NCBI RefSeq assembly: GCF_002214465.1
Contig: NZ_CP015101.1
Coordinates: 1,371,013 to 1,435,012, forward strand
Source: Thermococcus barossii
Lineage (GTDB): Archaea > Methanobacteriota_B > Thermococci > Thermococcales > Thermococcaceae
Direction: 5' to 3'
DNA length: 64,000 nt
The notes below the pieces were generated by a model. That model was not told the origin of the DNA. It did no database searches and worked only from the letters and a program-made list of their open reading frames with translations. Positions 38,583 through 51,898 of the stretch are shown in pieces. The translations under genes and the position numbers were made by a program. Each line of letters starts with the position of its first letter. The stretch's first letter is position 1.

Positions 38583-39467
38583 ATGGAACTGGAACCGTTG
38601 AGGATTCAGGTCTTCTTCCCGGCCTCGCTGGAGATCCAGGAGGAGCTGCTCAAGGCCGGCTTCAAGGTGCCCCACGACAGGGAGAGCGGAAAGAAAACAC
38701 CCATCCCGGTGGTCGTCAGCTCGCGGGGGGAACGGCGGGTTCGCAGGGGCCGCCTTCTAAAGGCGAGGGACTTCAAAAGCGACGGCAAGTTTGCAGTAGT
38801 GCCCGGCGAGAGGGCATACCTGCAACTCGAACCCACTGAAAGGGGCTTTCTAGTAATCAGACCGAAGCCCATTGATTACCACTTAGAAGAGATGGGATTT
38901 ACCTCGATCCCACCAAGGGTCTGGGGAACGTGGGCGAGCTTTTCGCTGCCGTTCTCTGCATACGAACGGCTCTTGGACTTCCTCACTGAATTCCGGAACG
39001 GCGAAGGAAACGGATTTTACACTGCCTCCCGGGGCTCGGGAGGAAGGATAGAGGTCTACGCCTACAAGGGGAGGAGGGGAAAAGACCTCGGAATCCCGGT
39101 TTTCGGATACTCCCTTGGGCTTCACGGGCTGACGCTTGCGGAGGGGTATTTCAGGGAAAAGGCCGAGGAAAACGGCGTCCCTGAGGAGAGGCTCCGCTAC
39201 CTGAAGCTCGGCCTGAAGAAGAGGAGGGAAACAAAAGCGGGTCTCAAGGTCGGACTCGTGTGGGAGAACGGAAGGCCGGTCGAGATAACGCTCAAGCTCT
39301 CGACAACGGAGCCAAGGGTCAAAATTCAGGGACTTTATGGCGAGCTTGTTGGAAAATCCAGGGGAGAGCTGACAAGAACGGATGACTGGTACATTGTAGT
39401 CCATGCGAGTGATTTCATCACGGCGCTGGAGACCGCTGGAGGGGCTTTCGGGGGCAACTCATATTAA
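38583..39467 (+). CDS. Hypothetical soluble protein
   Basis: 294 residues, basic, no membrane span or signal. I do not recognise a family. The sequence is beta-rich at the start (RIQVFFPASLEIQEELL, PIPVVVSSRGERRVRRG) and end (GLKVGLVWENGRPVEITLKL, DDWYIVVHASD), with a Gly/Arg-rich middle (SRGSGGRIEVYAYKGRRGKD) that could contact nucleic acid. It has a clear promoter and an AGGAGG site, so it is surely a gene. The dolichol-kinase-like gene follows after 32 bases and may be cotranscribed. Confidence 0.7.
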   Translation: MELEPLRIQVFFPASLEIQEELLKAGFKVPHDRESGKKTPIPVVVSSRGERRVRRGRLLKARDFKSDGKFAVVPGERAYLQLEPTERGFLVIRPKPIDYHLEEMGFTSIPPRVWGTWASFSLPFSAYERLLDFLTEFRNGEGNGFYTASRGSGGRIEVYAYKGRRGKDLGIPVFGYSLGLHGLTLAEGYFREKAEENGVPEERLRYLKLGLKKRRETKAGLKVGLVWENGRPVEITLKLSTTEPRVKIQGLYGELVGKSRGELTRTDDWYIVVHASDFITALETAGGAFGGNSY

Positions 39468-39499
39468 CCCCAACCCCCTCTCATTTTTTGGTGGAAAGC

Positions 39500-40111
39500 A
39501 TGCTCCCTGGCTGGATCATCTACGCAGCCATCGCCGCTACATTTATACTTCTGGCTATAAGCCTCACCAAAAAACTCGGCGAAGAGTACGCCTGGGTGAA
39601 CAGGAAGATAATTCATTTCAGCATCGTCCCGGCGGTTCTGATGTTCTACTACGGCCTGATCCCTGCGGAGGTCTTCAGCGCGGCGGCATTCATCTTCGGA
39701 GTCTTTCAGCTCTGGCCACATCTGAAGAGAAGGGAGTTCTCATGGTACCAGATAGAGCACAACTACGGCGAGGTGTTCTTCGCGTTTTCGGCCTCGGTGA
39801 TACCTCTGATCCTGCCGAAGGAGTACGCAACGGCCCTTTTGCTTGCCATGGCGATAAGCGACGGCGTCACCGGGATAATCAGGCACTTCTACTTCAAACG
39901 TCACGGCTTCAACGTGAAACTGAGGAAGCACTGGACGGGAAGCCTAGGCTACATAATAACCGCGGCAATAATAGCGTTCATCTTCCTCGACGCGAGTGCA
40001 ATGGGAAAAATAGGCTGGGCGGCCCTTCTGATGCTCGCGGAATACCAGCCCTGGCTCGATGATAATTTGGCGGTCCCACTGGTCGGGAGCGTTCTGTTCC
40101 TCCTCTACTGA
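39500..40111 (+). CDS. Polyprenol/dolichol kinase-like membrane protein
   Basis: 203 residues with about six spans. The motif ISDGVTGIIRHFYFKRHGFN followed by LRKHWTGSLGYII matches the SEC59/DGK1/VTE5 and CDP-archaeol-synthase-like group, where an acidic residue and a Lys-rich loop bind the nucleotide. A CTP-dependent polyprenol or geranylgeraniol kinase is the likely activity. The ATG at 39500 has GGTGG upstream. It could supply lipid phosphate to the glycan cluster at 23.5-26 kb, which is inference. The 3' end overlaps DUF366 by seven bases. Confidence 0.68.
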   Translation: MLPGWIIYAAIAATFILLAISLTKKLGEEYAWVNRKIIHFSIVPAVLMFYYGLIPAEVFSAAAFIFGVFQLWPHLKRREFSWYQIEHNYGEVFFAFSASVIPLILPKEYATALLLAMAISDGVTGIIRHFYFKRHGFNVKLRKHWTGSLGYIITAAIIAFIFLDASAMGKIGWAALLMLAEYQPWLDDNLAVPLVGSVLFLLY

Positions 40112-40671
40112 GCCCATCTTACCTTGAGGCTGTCCTTCTTCACCTTTTTGAACTCCTCCACGAGGGCCTTTCCGGTCTTCTCCATGAACCCCTCAACGTC
40201 CATTATACCGAGCTCCTTCAGGCCGATGGCATCTACACCCTTAGGAATTCCCCTAGCTTCAACGTTTATCCCGATGTGGATTTTGATACTGACCGGGGAG
40301 ACAGTAGCTATCGAAATGCTGAGCTTTTTTCCGTTGACGTAGATGTCGTCGCCCTTTCTGGTGGTTTTCACGCCGTATTCAGCCAGAACCTCGCAGAGCC
40401 TTGCTATGAAGAGCTTCTGGAGCGTTGAAGCGAAGAGAGTGTTCACCAAATCGAAGACCTCGATTATGTAGTGCACCATGTCGTCGCTCCTGATTTCCTT
40501 GCTCTGGCGGAGGTCTTCGATGTCAATCATTTCCTCAACCTTCACATCACATTTGCCCCTGAAGACGACGAGTGAGTTGCCAAGTATTCCGAAGTTCCCG
40601 TAGGCCCAGTGGCTTTGGATTGCCGAACCGTCGTAGTCTATGCGTTTCGCCTTAACAATCATCAGCTCCAT
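40105..40671 (-). CDS. DUF366 family protein
   Basis: 188 residues matching the archaeal DUF366 type: MELMIVKAKRIDYDGSAIQSHWAY at the start, FRGKCDVKVEEMIDIEDL, SDDMVHYIIEVFD and IHIGINVEARGIP. The family has a lipoate-ligase-like alpha/beta outline and no assigned function. The ATG at 40671 has GGGTGG upstream and begins one base after the stop of the MDP-1-like phosphatase, so the two are coupled. Confidence 0.78.
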   Translation of the reverse strand: MELMIVKAKRIDYDGSAIQSHWAYGNFGILGNSLVVFRGKCDVKVEEMIDIEDLRQSKEIRSDDMVHYIIEVFDLVNTLFASTLQKLFIARLCEVLAEYGVKTTRKGDDIYVNGKKLSISIATVSPVSIKIHIGINVEARGIPKGVDAIGLKELGIMDVEGFMEKTGKALVEEFKKVKKDSLKVRWAQ

Positions 40672-40672
40672 G

Positions 40673-41152
40673 CTACCACCCCATCCTTTCAAGGAGTTTC
40701 CTCAGCTCCTCAAAGCTTTTTGCATCGACCCACATGTGGATGAACTTGAGATTTGGGAGGGCCTTTCGCACGTCCTCGACGTGAAGGGTTCTGTCATCCA
40801 CGTAGATAACCCCATCCACGTCATAGCCGATTGATTGGAGTTCCCATATTGTCCTCTTAATCATATCGGCCTTGTCTGGATGGCCTTCAATCTTCGGGAA
40901 CAGGAAGTAGTCCCAGAGACTAAAGCCTTCAAGGATTGGTCTGACACGCTCTTCAATGTTCCAGCTCCCTATGCTCAGAATGAACCTGCCACTCGCCCAC
41001 TCGAGGAACTCTCTCACGCCGGGAAAGAGACGGAGTTTTTGCCCGTTGGAATCAACCAGATAATCGTCGTGAAACTCGTACGGCGGCGTAAGCTGGGACG
41101 CATCCTCGTGATCCCACAGCGTGCCGTCTAGGTCGAGAACCAAAAGCTTCAT
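40673..41152 (-). CDS. HAD phosphatase, MDP-1-like
   Basis: 159 residues. The HAD motifs are LLVLDLDGTLWDHED at the start, ILSIGSWN (motif II) and VIYVDDRTLHVEDV (motif IV); DLDGTLWD is typical of magnesium-dependent phosphatase-1, which acts on protein tyrosine phosphate or on glycated fructosamine phosphates. The ATG at 41152 is used. It lies just downstream of the rRNA operon on the same strand, and its own promoter overlaps the putative rRNA terminator. Confidence 0.82.
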   Translation of the reverse strand: MKLLVLDLDGTLWDHEDASQLTPPYEFHDDYLVDSNGQKLRLFPGVREFLEWASGRFILSIGSWNIEERVRPILEGFSLWDYFLFPKIEGHPDKADMIKRTIWELQSIGYDVDGVIYVDDRTLHVEDVRKALPNLKFIHMWVDAKSFEELRKLLERMGW

Positions 41153-41161
41153 CAAACCACC

Positions 41162-41182
41162 AAAAAAGCTCCGCTAACGGAG
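41162..41182 (-). terminator. Hairpin plus T6 terminator after the rRNA operon
   Basis: On the minus strand CTCCG-TTAG-CGGAG (41182-41169) is followed by C and six T (41167-41162). The 23S gene ends about 125 bases before it. A TATA-like CCGTTAAAAC at 41184-41192 just upstream may serve the phosphatase gene whose ATG is ten bases downstream. Confidence 0.5.
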
Positions 41183-41264
41183 TTTTAACGGTTGTGGAAA
41201 AGCATCTTTACCGAGGTTCAACACTGCGATGAAACAAACCAAGCAGAAACGAGATTTAGGGCCA

Positions 41265-41307
41265 GGACCGTGCACAGGCCGATTGACCTATCAAATGCCC
41301 AGCCCCC

Positions 41308-41308
<1 letters not shown>
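41265..41308 (-). other. 23S processing stem, 3' arm
   Basis: GGACCGTGCACAGG... at 41265-41288 is a perfect 24-base complement of 44370-44393, and after a bulge (41289-41294) 41295-41307 pairs with 44351-44363. The two form a bulge-helix-bulge stem around 23S RNA, the substrate of the splicing endonuclease EndA encoded at 61.8 kb. Confidence 0.9.
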
Positions 41309-44346
<3,038 letters not shown>

Positions 44347-44393
44347 CTCAGGGGGCTGGGCATTTTTTGGGTCAATCGGCCTGTGCACGGTCC
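44347..44393 (-). other. 23S processing stem, 5' arm
   Basis: GGTCAATCGG...GGTCC (44370-44393) and GGGGGCTGGGCAT (44351-44363), with the intervening T-run as bulge, pair with 41265-41307 across the 23S gene. Confidence 0.9.
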
Positions 44394-44463
44394 TCATCGT
44401 GACCCCTGTTCGGGGCCTAGGACCCTTCCACCCCGAGCCGTGCTCGGGATGTGCACCTCTTCG

Positions 44464-44540
44464 TGGTGGACCGGCCGGGATTCGAACCCGGGGCCTTCGG
44501 CTTGCAAAGCCGACGCTCTCCCAGGCTGAGCTACCGGCCC
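44464..44540 (-). tRNA. tRNA-Ala (TGC) in the rRNA spacer
   Basis: On the minus strand, acceptor GGGCCGG pairs with CCGGTCC; loop TTTGCAA carries anticodon TGC; discriminator A and CCA encoded at 44464-44467. It lies between the 16S and 23S processing stems, the usual euryarchaeal arrangement. Confidence 0.97.
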
Positions 44541-44546
44541 ACGGAT

Positions 44547-44582
44547 GGCAGGCCCGACATCCCTTAGACCCCCCGGACGGAT
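44547..44582 (-). other. 16S processing stem, 3' arm
   Basis: GGCAGGCCCGACATCCC (44547-44563) pairs with 46149-46165, and after a bulge CCCCGGACGGAT (44571-44582) pairs with 46130-46141. This gives the bulge-helix-bulge that releases pre-16S RNA. Confidence 0.9.
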
Positions 44583-44593
44583 TTTCCGGCGAT

Positions 44594-46079
<1,486 letters not shown>

Positions 46080-46080
46080 T

Positions 46081-46461
46081 GAGCAAGGAGTACGGCCGGT
46101 GGGACTTCCCTCAAGGGGAAGTACCAAATATCCGTCCGGGGTTTAGTCGGGATGTCGGGCCTGCCTTACCCCCGAGGGGTCCGCCTTTCGGCGTTTCCTC
46201 GGGAGCGCACCTTTTTGTGACCCGGGCTGGAGGGCGGGGTTCATGAGTGGGTGCTTTGCACCCTGTCCCCCCGACGCCGCCGTCTTGGCGCCCGGGTTTG
46301 TCGCGCCCTGTTCGGGCGCTCCACCCAATAGGGATGAACCCCCACAGTGAAAAATTTTTGCAAAACCTCTCTCCGGCAATATTTTTGAAAAAGAAACTGT
46401 CAAAAAGCTCCGATAAAATGCACAATTTTAGACATAAAAACGGCAAAAGATTTTTGCACGA
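46081..46461 (-). promoter_or_regulatory. rRNA operon leader and promoter region
   Basis: 381 bases without a protein gene. 46130-46165 is the 5' arm of the 16S processing stem. 46166-46330 is GC-rich leader with hairpin potential (CCCCGAGGGG, CGCCTTTCGGCG). 46340-46440 is AT-rich and on the minus strand offers TATA-like CAAAAATATTGCC and GCAAAAATTTTTCAC; one of these should be the operon promoter, but I cannot choose from sequence alone. Confidence 0.6.
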
Positions 46462-46743
46462 TCAGAGGAGGAAAAACATGAGAAGCAGAAACCCCGAGAT
46501 CACCGAAACCGCGGTCCCCATGGCGAGTGCATCATCGTGACTCAGGCCAAGGCCCCCACCAACGACCCACCCAACGTAACCGCCAAGACCCACAATGGGG
46601 AGGGAGAGCATGAAGGGCAGCCAACGTCCCCTCAGCGGTATCAACCTACCCACCAGGAGAACAAAATCCAGCGCGGCAATGAACGTCATGAGGATGAATC
46701 CCCCTGTATAAAGCACAAACCTCTCTTTCATCCTCCACACCAT
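46462..46743 (-). CDS. Small membrane protein
   Basis: 93 residues with three hydrophobic spans: FVLYTGGFILMTFIAALDFVLLVG, FMLSLPIVGLGGYVGWVVGGGLG and AMGTAVSVISGFLLLMFFLL. Family not recognised. The ATG at 46743 overlaps the end of the frameshifted membrane gene upstream by 16 bases; a second in-frame ATG lies at 46731. It is the last gene before the rRNA promoter. Confidence 0.6.
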   Translation of the reverse strand: MVWRMKERFVLYTGGFILMTFIAALDFVLLVGRLIPLRGRWLPFMLSLPIVGLGGYVGWVVGGGLGLSHDDALAMGTAVSVISGFLLLMFFLL

Positions 46744-47025
46744 CCACGAACCCCAGGAATGGTCATGAAGAAAACAAGAACGGAGAAAAGACCAACCAAG
46801 AGGGCCAGCTTTCTGGAGGCGCCTTCATCCAGTCCGCTGGCGATGAGGAGACGTTTCGTTAGCGGAAGGAGAATCAGGAGCGAAAGGACGATTGAAATTC
46901 CGGAACCGAAAGAAGGGTTCGTGCCGGCAAGTCCAAGCACCAGAAAATAGGTCAGCAGGATAAATCCAGCCCCAAAAAAACGTCAGAAAGGTCAAGAGAG
47001 CGGCGAGGGGAGACACCCGAACCAT
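46728..47025 (-). pseudogene. Small membrane protein gene with a frameshift at a T7 run
   Basis: The ATG at 47025, with GGAGGT upstream, opens MVRVSPLAALLTFLTFF, but at the minus-strand T7 run (46974-46980) the frame goes into a non-membrane tail. Removing one T continues as GAGFILLTYFLVLGLAGTN, then IVLSLLILLPLTKRLL and LLVGLFSVLVFFMTIP, a coherent four-span protein of about 98 residues ending at 46728. It may be a sequencing error, a real mutation, or a gene read by slippage at the homopolymer. Confidence 0.7.
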
Positions 47026-47034
47026 AGTACCTCC

Positions 47035-47874
47035 TCACAGCTTTAGTATATCGGGCACTATGCTGATATTTGACACCGGAGTGGGAATGGTGTTCGTCAC
47101 GGCCAGCTCATCCACGGCTTTGGTCACCCTCTCTATCGCCCCTTCCGCGAAAACCCCGTGAGTGGCCGCGACGAAGACCTTCTCCGCGCCCATCTCCCTG
47201 AGCAGGTTCGCGGCCTTTATCATCGTCCCGCCGGTGCTTATGATGTCATCCACGATGAGCACGTTCTTGCCACTGACATCAACGTCCACCGGCTTCATCT
47301 GAACCTCGGTTGGAGAGATTCTCGTCTTCTGGAAGTGGCTGTACTCAAGGCCAAGTTTTTCAGCAACGGCCCTGGCCCTCATCAGCGCTCCCTTGTCAGG
47401 AGCCAGAACGAGACCATCCCCCAGCTTTTCCCTGAAGTAATCGGCAATTGCCCTTGCCGGGGAGAGGTTGACCGCCTTTCCCGGGAAGAACCTTAGTGTC
47501 TCGGGGTTGTGGAGGTCAAAGACGTAGAGTTCGTCGTAGTAAACGGCGAGGGTTCTCATTACCGCCCTCACACTCACGGGCTCGCCGTCCTTCGTGACCC
47601 TGTCCTGCCTGCTGTAGGCAAAGTACGGAACGACCGCCCTGAGCCTCTGAACCCCGCTCTCACGCAGAGCATCGGCGAGGAGAATGAGCTCAACTATGTG
47701 TTCATCCTGGGGTGCGAAGGTTGAGCTCACGACGGTGACGTCCCGCGAGGAGCCGAGGACACGGACGTACTTCTCCCCGTCGGGGAACCTCTTTATCTCA
47801 ACATCGAGGACCTCACCGCCGAGGGCCTTTATCTCGTCCTCAAGATGCCTGCCACCGCTTCCAATCACGAACAT
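47035..47874 (-). CDS. prs: Ribose-phosphate pyrophosphokinase
   Basis: Makes PRPP from ribose 5-phosphate and ATP. 279 residues: [52 protein letters not shown], the flexible [10 protein letters not shown] and the PRPP-binding [11 protein letters not shown]. The length equals other archaeal Prs of the short type. The ATG at 47874 has GGGGTGATG upstream; two ATG/GTG codons before it lie in that site. PRPP serves pncB at 11.9 kb. Confidence 0.95.
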   Translation of the reverse strand: MFVIGSGGRHLEDEIKALGGEVLDVEIKRFPDGEKYVRVLGSSRDVTVVSSTFAPQDEHIVELILLADALRESGVQRLRAVVPYFAYSRQDRVTKDGEPVSVRAVMRTLAVYYDELYVFDLHNPETLRFFPGKAVNLSPARAIADYFREKLGDGLVLAPDKGALMRARAVAEKLGLEYSHFQKTRISPTEVQMKPVDVDVSGKNVLIVDDIISTGGTMIKAANLLREMGAEKVFVAATHGVFAEGAIERVTKAVDELAVTNTIPTPVSNISIVPDILKL

Positions 47875-47928
47875 GAGCATCACCCCTTTGCCGTTGAAAT
47901 GTTCAAGTCACGGCTTATAAACCCACCG

Positions 47929-48633
47929 TCATACCAGAAGGACGGCAATAACTCCCGCGAGGAATATGCCGTCGAAGGTTCCCGCGCCGCCGATGCTCAC
48001 CATCGGCGCACCCAGGTTCTTAATTTTATTCCAGTTCATCAGGTCGGCCCCTATGAGGACCCCCATCGTTCCGCTGACGTAGGCCACGAGGTTAGGATTC
48101 CCGTCGCCGAGGAGCCAGCCAAGGATTATGGCTATCAGCGGGGGGAGGAATACTGGCATCGCTATGCCAAGGCCCCTTACCGGTCGGGCAAAGGCGTGGC
48201 TAAAGAGGGCCGCTACAAGGGTCGCAAGCAGGGTATTGAAGAGCAGCCCGAACTGTCCGAAGTAGATGAGCCTGAAGACCTCGTACAGGACGATGCTCAG
48301 GGGAACCAGCGCCCCGCCGACGTTTATCGCTATTATCACCCTCCTCTCCGCCCAGTCGAAGTAGGGGACAGGATAGGAGATTCCGAAGAAGCGGACCTCA
48401 CCCAGGGCGAGGACTGGCTCGTAGGAGACTTCTTCGGCTATGGGGATGTTGATGAAGCTTCCAAGGAGGGCGAAGAGAAAGAGAGCGTAAGCGACCTCCG
48501 GCGGCATTCCGAGCTTCTCAAAGGCGGCCATGACCACGCTCGAAAAGACTATGAAAACCGCCAGGAAGATGAAGAATATAAGAAGCAGCACGGGGAGCGA
48601 AACTGGCGGGATTATGAAGCGTCTCTTATTCAT
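47929..48633 (-). CDS. DUF1614 membrane protein
   Basis: 234 residues with about seven spans, matching DUF1614: VSLPVLLLIFFIFLAVFIVFSS, GSFINIPIAEE, NVGGALVPLSIVLYEV, GTMGVLIGADLMNWNKI and SIGGAGTFDGIFLAGVIAVLL. Function unknown; Gly-rich ends of spans recall transporters. The ATG at 48633 has GGTGGTGGAGG upstream and lies within the end of the ASCH gene (eight-base overlap), so the two are coupled. Confidence 0.8.
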   Translation of the reverse strand: MNKRRFIIPPVSLPVLLLIFFIFLAVFIVFSSVVMAAFEKLGMPPEVAYALFLFALLGSFINIPIAEEVSYEPVLALGEVRFFGISYPVPYFDWAERRVIIAINVGGALVPLSIVLYEVFRLIYFGQFGLLFNTLLATLVAALFSHAFARPVRGLGIAMPVFLPPLIAIILGWLLGDGNPNLVAYVSGTMGVLIGADLMNWNKIKNLGAPMVSIGGAGTFDGIFLAGVIAVLLV

Positions 48634-49003
48634 CCTCCACCACCACGTTGGCCCAGACCTGGGCGCCCCTTGCAACGCGAACCTTCCTCGGTCCCTCGAA
48701 CTTCTTCGCGTTGCGGAAGACCCAGGCGTAGAGGGGTTTTCCCCCCGAGTACTCCCTCAGGAAATCAGCGTCAACAAGGTGCTTGTCTCCATGCCGGGCC
48801 AGTTCCTCCGGGGTGAACGGACCGAGGACGTCAACGAGTTCGGCGCTGCCAACGGCCTTGCCCCCGCTGAGAATGAGAACCTCGCCCCTAACCTTAGTTC
48901 GAGATTTCCGAATCTCCCAGGTCTTTTTTCCCTCCACGATGAGGGTCGCGAACGGTTCGCGAACTATCAGACCCTTCTTGGAGTTTGAATTCCCGGCACA
49001 CAT
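48626..49003 (-). CDS. ASCH domain protein
   Basis: 125 residues. LIVREPFATLIVEGKKTWEIRKSRTKVRGEV, with its GKKTWEIR, is the ASCH beta-barrel signature, followed by LILSGGKAVGSAELVDVLGP and LYAWVFRNAKKFEGP. ASCH proteins bind RNA or modified nucleosides, and some are nucleases. The ATG at 49003 has no ribosome binding site, but minus-strand TTTTATATAC (49026-49035) lies about 25 bases upstream, so the message is probably leaderless. Confidence 0.83.
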   Translation of the reverse strand: MCAGNSNSKKGLIVREPFATLIVEGKKTWEIRKSRTKVRGEVLILSGGKAVGSAELVDVLGPFTPEELARHGDKHLVDADFLREYSGGKPLYAWVFRNAKKFEGPRKVRVARGAQVWANVVVEDE

Positions 49004-49137
49004 CAGTATGGTGACGAAAGCGAAGTATATAAAATCTACGCCGGGCTTTCGGAAGCTACCGGGCCGATTTCCAAAGAGAACCGTCAATGAAAAACTTTAA
49101 GTCCACCTCACCGAACCCACGAGAGGAGGTATCACCG

Positions 49138-49773
49138 ATGAAGATTATCTGGTACGGACACGCGTGCTTTTGGGTCGAGACGAAGGGTGTGAGACTGCTC
49201 ATCGACCCGTATCCCGATGTTGACGACGACAAAATCGGGGAAGTGGACTACATACTGATAACCCACGAGCACGTTGACCACTACGGCAAGGTTGAACTGC
49301 TCTCAAGGCTCCGCGATGCCACCGTCATAGGACCGAAGCCGGTCTACATGATGGCCATCAGCGACGGGATAACGAAGGTAAGGGAGATAGAGGAGGGCCA
49401 GACGATAGAACTCGAAAACGGCGTCAAGGTCACGGCCGTCTACATGGAGCATCCATCGAGCCAGTATCCCGTAGGCTACATCGTGGAGGGCGACAAGACC
49501 CTCTTCCACACCGGCGATACCTATTCAACGCCAACCCTCCAGAAACTCAGGGGCAAGATAGACGTGCTCCTGGTGCCCATCAGCGGCCGCTCGACGGCAA
49601 ACGAGCGGGAGGCGGCACAGATAATCGAGGACATAAGGCCACGAATAGTCATCCCCATGCACTACGGTATCTACGGCACGGGAAGCGTCGAAAAGCTCCA
49701 GGACGAGCTGAAGAGGAAGCGCATATGGGTGATGGTTAAGCCCATGGAACTCTACGAGGAGCTCACCATCTAG
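49138..49773 (+). CDS. UPF0173 metallo-beta-lactamase-fold hydrolase
   Basis: 211 residues: [10 protein letters not shown], the metal motif THEHVDHYG near residue 42, [28 protein letters not shown] and [10 protein letters not shown], all as in UPF0173. Substrate not established. The ATG at 49138 follows GAGGAGG by seven bases. The radB gene follows after 11 bases, so these form one operon. Confidence 0.9.
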   Translation: MKIIWYGHACFWVETKGVRLLIDPYPDVDDDKIGEVDYILITHEHVDHYGKVELLSRLRDATVIGPKPVYMMAISDGITKVREIEEGQTIELENGVKVTAVYMEHPSSQYPVGYIVEGDKTLFHTGDTYSTPTLQKLRGKIDVLLVPISGRSTANEREAAQIIEDIRPRIVIPMHYGIYGTGSVEKLQDELKRKRIWVMVKPMELYEELTI

Positions 49774-49784
49774 CGGTGGGGTCG

Positions 49785-50468
49785 ATGCTCACCACTGGGG
49801 TAAAATCACTCGACGAGCTTCTCGGAGGGGGAGTTGCGGAGGGGGTTCTGACTCAGATTTACGGAAGCTTCGCCACGGGGAAGACAACGCTCGCGATCCA
49901 GGTGGGCCTTCTCAGCCGGGGAAAGGTGGCATACGTTGATACCGAGGGGGGCTTTTCTCCCGAGAGGCTGAGTCAAATGGCCGATGCGAGGGGTCTGGAT
50001 GCCGGGGAGGCGCTCCAGAGGTTCATCCTTTTCACCCCCTCCGACTTCAAGGAGCAGAGGCGCACCATTGGGGGCCTGAAGAAGGTAGTTGATGACTCTT
50101 TTTCCCTTGTGGTGGTGGACTCTATAACCGCGCATTACAGGGCAGAGGAGCAGAGGAGGAATCTCACGGGCGAGCTCGCGAAGCAACTCCAGGTTCTCCT
50201 GTGGATAGCACGAAAAAAGCACATTCCCGTGATAGTCATCAACCAGGTTCACTTCGACAGCAGGGCCGAGAGGATGAAACCCGTCGCCGAGCACACCCTC
50301 AACTACAGGACAAAGGATATCCTGCGCCTCGACAAGCTCAACACGCCCGGACTGAGGGTGGCAATCCTGGAAAGGCACAGGTTCAGACCGGAGGGCGGAA
50401 TGGTCTACTTCAGGATAACCGAGAAGGGGATTGAAGAGGTGCTGGGCGACGGAGAGAAAAGCGAGTAA
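49785..50468 (+). CDS. radB: DNA repair and recombination protein RadB
   Basis: A RadA paralog of Euryarchaeota that modulates RadA and binds Hef/Hjc partners. 227 residues: LTTGVKSLDELLGGGVAEG, Walker A GSFATGKTT, LVVVDSITAHYR (Walker B) and IPVIVINQVHFDSR. It lacks the N-terminal helix-hairpin-helix domain of RadA, as expected. The ATG at 49785 has GGTGGGG upstream. Convergent with fau-1. Confidence 0.95.
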   Translation: MLTTGVKSLDELLGGGVAEGVLTQIYGSFATGKTTLAIQVGLLSRGKVAYVDTEGGFSPERLSQMADARGLDAGEALQRFILFTPSDFKEQRRTIGGLKKVVDDSFSLVVVDSITAHYRAEEQRRNLTGELAKQLQVLLWIARKKHIPVIVINQVHFDSRAERMKPVAEHTLNYRTKDILRLDKLNTPGLRVAILERHRFRPEGGMVYFRITEKGIEEVLGDGEKSE

Positions 50469-50482
50469 AGAGGGAAAGGGCC

Positions 50483-51898
50483 TCAAACCCTCTCATAAAC
50501 TTCCTGAACTATTCTAAGAACCGCCCTGTAGAGCTTCTCGGTAATGATGCCTTCCTCGTAATGCTCAGTCAGCTTGTCCTTGTCTATTATCTCCTTCTTC
50601 CCGTCCGGCCACTTAACGATGTCCACCTCAAGGTCTATGTAGCGCGCCCTGTCGGGATAAATCTCCACCGGCGTGTTGATGTTGTAGTACTCGCCCTTGA
50701 GGTTGCCGTTTCTGTCGTAGTAGCGGTGCACAAACCACCACTTGCCGGCCTCTATCTCCGTTATGACGTAGTCGCCGAACTCTATGGGAATGTCCAGGCC
50801 GTCATAGAACTTTCCTGGCTTTAAGTGGCGCTTGAAGGTTATCCTTAGCGGATTCATGGAGACCTCGGTTATCTCACCGGGCCCTATCTTTATCCTCTGC
50901 CCGTCGGGCTTGTAGTGCTCAAGGCTGAAGAGCCACCCCTTCTTGGGCCCCTTGTTGGCTATCAATGCCTCCCAGAAGCCACTCTTTACCTTCTCCCTCT
51001 GGCCCGGAACCTTCGAGAGTATTCCCTCCGCTATCTCCACCGCGAAGCTCAGCTCGGGGTCGTAGGCCTTGAGCTGGTGGTGTCCCTCAACGGTCGGGAT
51101 TACTCTGTTCCGTATCTCGTCGAGCTTTCTCTTTGCGCCCCCTCCAAACTCAACCTCGTAGATGTTCCTTCCCTCGATTATGAGGGATGGGGCCGTGTAG
51201 GAGTCGGCCTTCTTCAGCCTGTCGGCCAGCTTTGAGAGCTTTATTATCTCGTCCCGGAGGGTGTTCCAGTCTTTATAAGCAGCCGCCGTCCTCCAGAGGA
51301 TTCCCCACTCGCCGAGGTCTATGCTCAGGCCCAGGATGCGGAGCCTTTCGCGCTCGCTCTGCTCCCGTATCTTCCTCGATATCTTGACGTGCCTCTGCGC
51401 ACCTATCGGCTTGGGAATGAGCACCGCGTAGTCTCCCGGAATCGTAAGCGTGACGCTCAGCTGGGGAAGGAGGTTGTGCTTCTTGACCTGAACCAGAACC
51501 TCATCACCCTCCATGGCGCGCGGCAGTTCGCTGGCGACCACGGTTCCTATGGCGCTCCCGATGTCTATGTAAACGTAGCGCTCGTCCCTCTTGACTACCA
51601 TCCCCTTGTAAATCCCGTAGAGCTGGTAGGGGAGCTTCCTAAAGAAAACGTCAATGAGCTCGTCCTCAAGGACCGCCTTAACCTCCTCAACCTTCGTCCC
51701 AACGAGGATTACCCCGTGGTGGTCTTTCTTGTCGTAAACATCGACGTCAAACTCGTCGTAGGTCTTTTCGAGGTTGAAGCGCTCGACGATTCTGTTGCTG
51801 GGCTGTGCAATACCGAAGCCCCTGTCGAGGAACAGCTTTGTAAGGGCCGTTGAGTAAATGCCTCTAACCCGAACTGAAACTCCTGTGTCTGTAGACAC
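50483..51898 (-). CDS. FAU-1 RNA-binding protein (RNase E/G-like, DUF402)
   Basis: 471 residues from the GTG at 51898. The N-terminal half resembles the S1/RNase E/G region ([33 protein letters not shown]), and the C-terminal half is DUF402, [39 protein letters not shown]-1 of P. furiosus binds AU-rich RNA and has been linked to 5S rRNA processing. GTGs at 51907 and 51904 are alternative starts, but GGGGTGG at 51901-51907 is the likely ribosome binding site. It overlaps the coiled-coil gene upstream by about 35 bases. Confidence 0.88.
   Translation of the reverse strand: MSTDTGVSVRVRGIYSTALTKLFLDRGFGIAQPSNRIVERFNLEKTYDEFDVDVYDKKDHHGVILVGTKVEEVKAVLEDELIDVFFRKLPYQLYGIYKGMVVKRDERYVYIDIGSAIGTVVASELPRAMEGDEVLVQVKKHNLLPQLSVTLTIPGDYAVLIPKPIGAQRHVKISRKIREQSERERLRILGLSIDLGEWGILWRTAAAYKDWNTLRDEIIKLSKLADRLKKADSYTAPSLIIEGRNIYEVEFGGGAKRKLDEIRNRVIPTVEGHHQLKAYDPELSFAVEIAEGILSKVPGQREKVKSGFWEALIANKGPKKGWLFSLEHYKPDGQRIKIGPGEITEVSMNPLRITFKRHLKPGKFYDGLDIPIEFGDYVITEIEAGKWWFVHRYYDRNGNLKGEYYNINTPVEIYPDRARYIDLEVDIVKWPDGKKEIIDKDKLTEHYEEGIITEKLYRAVLRIVQEVYERV

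Noticed and set aside
47845-48816. A 323-codon plus-strand frame with charged repeats
   Set aside because: Antisense of prs, DUF1614 and ASCH genes; the composition is that of a reversed membrane protein.
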